DNA of 5,098 nucleotides. Origin: Candidatus Saccharimonadota bacterium. GTDB lineage: Bacteria; Patescibacteria; Saccharimonadia; Saccharimonadales; Nanosyncoccaceae. A program made the position numbers and the translations under genes. The stretch's first letter is position 1. Every line of letters begins with the position of its first letter. Where the stretch lies: the NCBI GenBank assembly GCA_017429465.1, contig JAFROU010000063.1, forward strand, positions 1-5,098, read 5' to 3'. Shown in pieces: positions 4,047 to 5,098 of the stretch. Below the pieces are notes generated by a model. That model worked only from the letters and a program-made list of their open reading frames with translations, was not told where the DNA came from and did not search any database.

Positions 4047-4922
4047 ATGGAAGAACTTCATAAGCCAGTGTTATTATCAGAGGTACTAGCGATTTTGCAA
4101 CCAAAGCAAGGTGAATCATATATGGATCTCACAGCTGGGTATGCAGGACATGCTAGTAAGATTTTGGATGTAACGCAGAATTATAAAGATTCGGTTTTAA
4201 TTGATCGAGACGAAAACGCCATTCGTTATTTACGCGAGAAATATGGGGAATCAATTAAACTAGTTAACAACGATTTTTATAGTGCGGCGCTACAGGAAAT
4301 TGAGTGTGGAAACACCTTTGATATAATCTTAGCTGATTTTGGAGTGTCTTCTCCGCAATTAGACCAAGCTGAAAGAGGATTTTCTTTTTCGCACGATGGT
4401 CCGCTGGATATGCGTATGAATCAACAACAATCGTTCAGTGCTAGTACGGTTGTGAATAAGTGGAGTGAAAGGGAATTAGCGGATTTATTCGTCGAATATG
4501 GAGAAGAAAAGCCTGGTTTTGCCAAACTAGTGGCTCGCACCATTGTGCACGGTCAGCCCTGGGATTCAACGTCGAGATTGGCTGAAGCAATTGCTGGAAA
4601 ATCGAGACATAGTAGGGTTCATCCTGCAACGAGGATTTTTCAAGCAATCAGAATAGCTGTAAACGATGAGTTAGGCGAGATCGAACGAACATTGCCACTT
4701 CTACCAAAGCTATTAAAGCCTGGTGGAAGAGTAGCAATCATTACCTTTCATAGTCTGGAAGACCGGTTAGTCAAAAACTATTTCAAAGACGCAAGTAGTT
4801 TTGGAGAGGAGTCGGAACTTATGATTATCAATAAGAGTCCAATCATTGCGGAGAAAAAGGAGTTAGTTATCAACCCACGTGCGAGGAGTGCAAAGCTTCG
4901 AGCTGCGAAACGCCTGCGCTAG
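4047..4922 (+). CDS. rsmH: 16S rRNA (cytosine1402-N4)-methyltransferase RsmH (MraW)
   Basis: A complete 291-aa protein, close to the usual length of about 300. RsmH uses S-adenosylmethionine to methylate N4 of C1402 in the 16S rRNA decoding centre. It starts with HKPVLLSEVL (5-14). The SAM-binding motif at 26-36 reads MDLTAGYAGHA, a variant of the usual D-x-T-x-G-x-G-GH. Further signatures: LIDRDENAI (51-59), ILADFGVSSPQLD (94-106), RGFSFSHDGPLDMRM (110-124), HPATRIFQAIRIAVNDEL (192-209), FHSLEDR (234-240) and the C-terminal NPRARSAKLRAAKR. The HPATRIFQ region and FHSLEDR are diagnostic. In most bacteria rsmH follows mraZ and starts the division/cell-wall cluster; here no mraZ is present and a structured leader with a 21-codon ORF sits upstream instead. 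It begins 7 nt after a -10 with no ribosome binding site, and ends with TAG. Confidence 0.97.
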   Translation: MEELHKPVLLSEVLAILQPKQGESYMDLTAGYAGHASKILDVTQNYKDSVLIDRDENAIRYLREKYGESIKLVNNDFYSAALQEIECGNTFDIILADFGVSSPQLDQAERGFSFSHDGPLDMRMNQQQSFSASTVVNKWSERELADLFVEYGEEKPGFAKLVARTIVHGQPWDSTSRLAEAIAGKSRHSRVHPATRIFQAIRIAVNDELGEIERTLPLLPKLLKPGGRVAIITFHSLEDRLVKNYFKDASSFGEESELMIINKSPIIAEKKELVINPRARSAKLRAAKRLR

Positions 4923-4950
4923 TGGAATTGATAAAAATAAAAACAATAAA

Positions 4951-5028
4951 AAAGGAGGCTATATGCCAAAGCAAATCATCGTCGCAAGTAAATCTCGCGC
5001 ACAAAGAATCAAAGTACATTTTCGTTAA
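4951..5028 (+). CDS. 21-codon small ORF after rsmH with strong ribosome binding site (coding part 4963-5028)
   Basis: AAAGGAGG (4951-4958), the best Shine-Dalgarno sequence in the window, lies 4 nt before the ATG at 4963. The ORF ends with TAA at 5026-5028 and encodes a 21-residue, strongly basic peptide that begins MPKQIIVASKSRA and ends IKVHFR. I do not recognise it. It has the same length as the ORF at 3678-3743, the same second lysine (K3) and a terminal Arg codon CGT, with TTCGTTA at the 3' end of both. Its last three codons and stop form the left arm of an 11-bp hairpin. A leader peptide controlling the next gene, just outside the window, is the simplest reading; a very short structural or ribosome-associated peptide is also possible. 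The 40-nt gap from rsmH holds no other signal. Confidence 0.5.
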   Translation, partial: KGGYMPKQIIVASKSRAQRIKVHFR

Positions 5029-5052
5029 TTTTGTAGAGTCATAACGAAAATG
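5017..5052 (+). promoter_or_regulatory. 11-bp hairpin overlapping the end of the second small ORF
   Basis: CATTTTCGTTA (5017-5027) pairs perfectly with TAACGAAAATG (5042-5052) around a 14-nt loop. The left arm is the final His-Phe-Arg codons and the stop of the small ORF. A translating or stalled ribosome would hold the hairpin open. No T-run follows, so it is not an intrinsic terminator. A second small hairpin follows, GGGC (5058-5061) with GCCC (5071-5074), whose loop is the palindrome GCTTAAGC plus one base. Attenuator-like control is inferred. Confidence 0.5.
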
Positions 5053-5098
5053 CACGAGGGCGCTTAAGCTGCCCACCAATTCACGGTTGTTTAGAGAA

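Noticed and set aside
4441..4647. 68-codon minus-strand ORF
   Set aside because: Antisense to conserved rsmH motifs, with no ribosome binding site or family match.
4870..5079. 69-codon minus-strand ORF
   Set aside because: Overlaps the rsmH 3' end and the small ORF antisense; hydrophobic stretch comes from AT-rich spacer sequence.
1..5098. CRISPR array, insertion sequence, integrase or phage genes
   Set aside because: No regularly spaced repeats, terminal inverted repeats, transposase/recombinase motifs or target duplications were seen.

Overview
The window looks like chromosomal DNA from a small-genome, AT-leaning member of the Candidate Phyla Radiation, most plausibly Candidatus Saccharibacteria (TM7) or a close relative. 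This rests on gene style and content: compact divergent genes, extended -10 promoters (TGnTATAAT) placed so close to the ATG that mRNAs would be leaderless, an rsmH gene with no mraZ directly upstream, and a mix of core genes with a stray defence-family gene. TGA is used as a stop, which argues against the code-25 CPR lineages. The taxonomic call is inference and could not be checked by search.

Layout. At the left edge, on the minus strand, lies the N-terminal half of a RelA/SpoT (Rel) protein with an intact ppGpp-hydrolase HD domain, cut by the window start. It shares a 16-bp symmetric promoter with a divergent plus-strand pair: ribonuclease HI (138 aa) and a CYTH-domain protein (178 aa) that overlaps it by ATGA. 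A strong hairpin/T-run terminator ends this pair and faces a convergent minus-strand block. That block holds a KwaB-like (DUF4868) protein of 325 aa and, upstream of it, a stand-alone ATP-grasp ligase of the cyanophycin-synthetase/GshF type (251 aa from the preferred start).

Positions 3288-4046 contain no long gene after the preferred ATP-grasp start, but are not empty. Going right, they hold three copies of an 8-mer near the ATP-grasp promoter, two convergent pairs of DnaA-box-like 9-mers, an AT-rich stretch, a 21-codon ORF with a ribosome binding site, a stretch of about 200 nt that can fold into several helices (one with a GNRA tetraloop, and two loops complementary to each other), and an inverted repeat over the rsmH -10.

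rsmH (16S rRNA m4C1402 methyltransferase) follows, complete at 291 aa and apparently leaderless. After it comes a second 21-codon ORF with a perfect-looking ribosome binding site, whose last codons and stop form one arm of an 11-bp hairpin. The window ends about 45 nt later.

The genes do not form one pathway: stringent-response control, RNA/DNA hybrid removal, a CYTH protein of unknown substrate, a putative phage-defence protein, a peptide-type ligase, and ribosome methylation at the start of a probable division/cell-wall cluster. The best leads are the structured leader plus the paired 21-codon ORFs around rsmH, the symmetric bidirectional leaderless promoter, and the KwaB-like gene without a visible KwaA partner.
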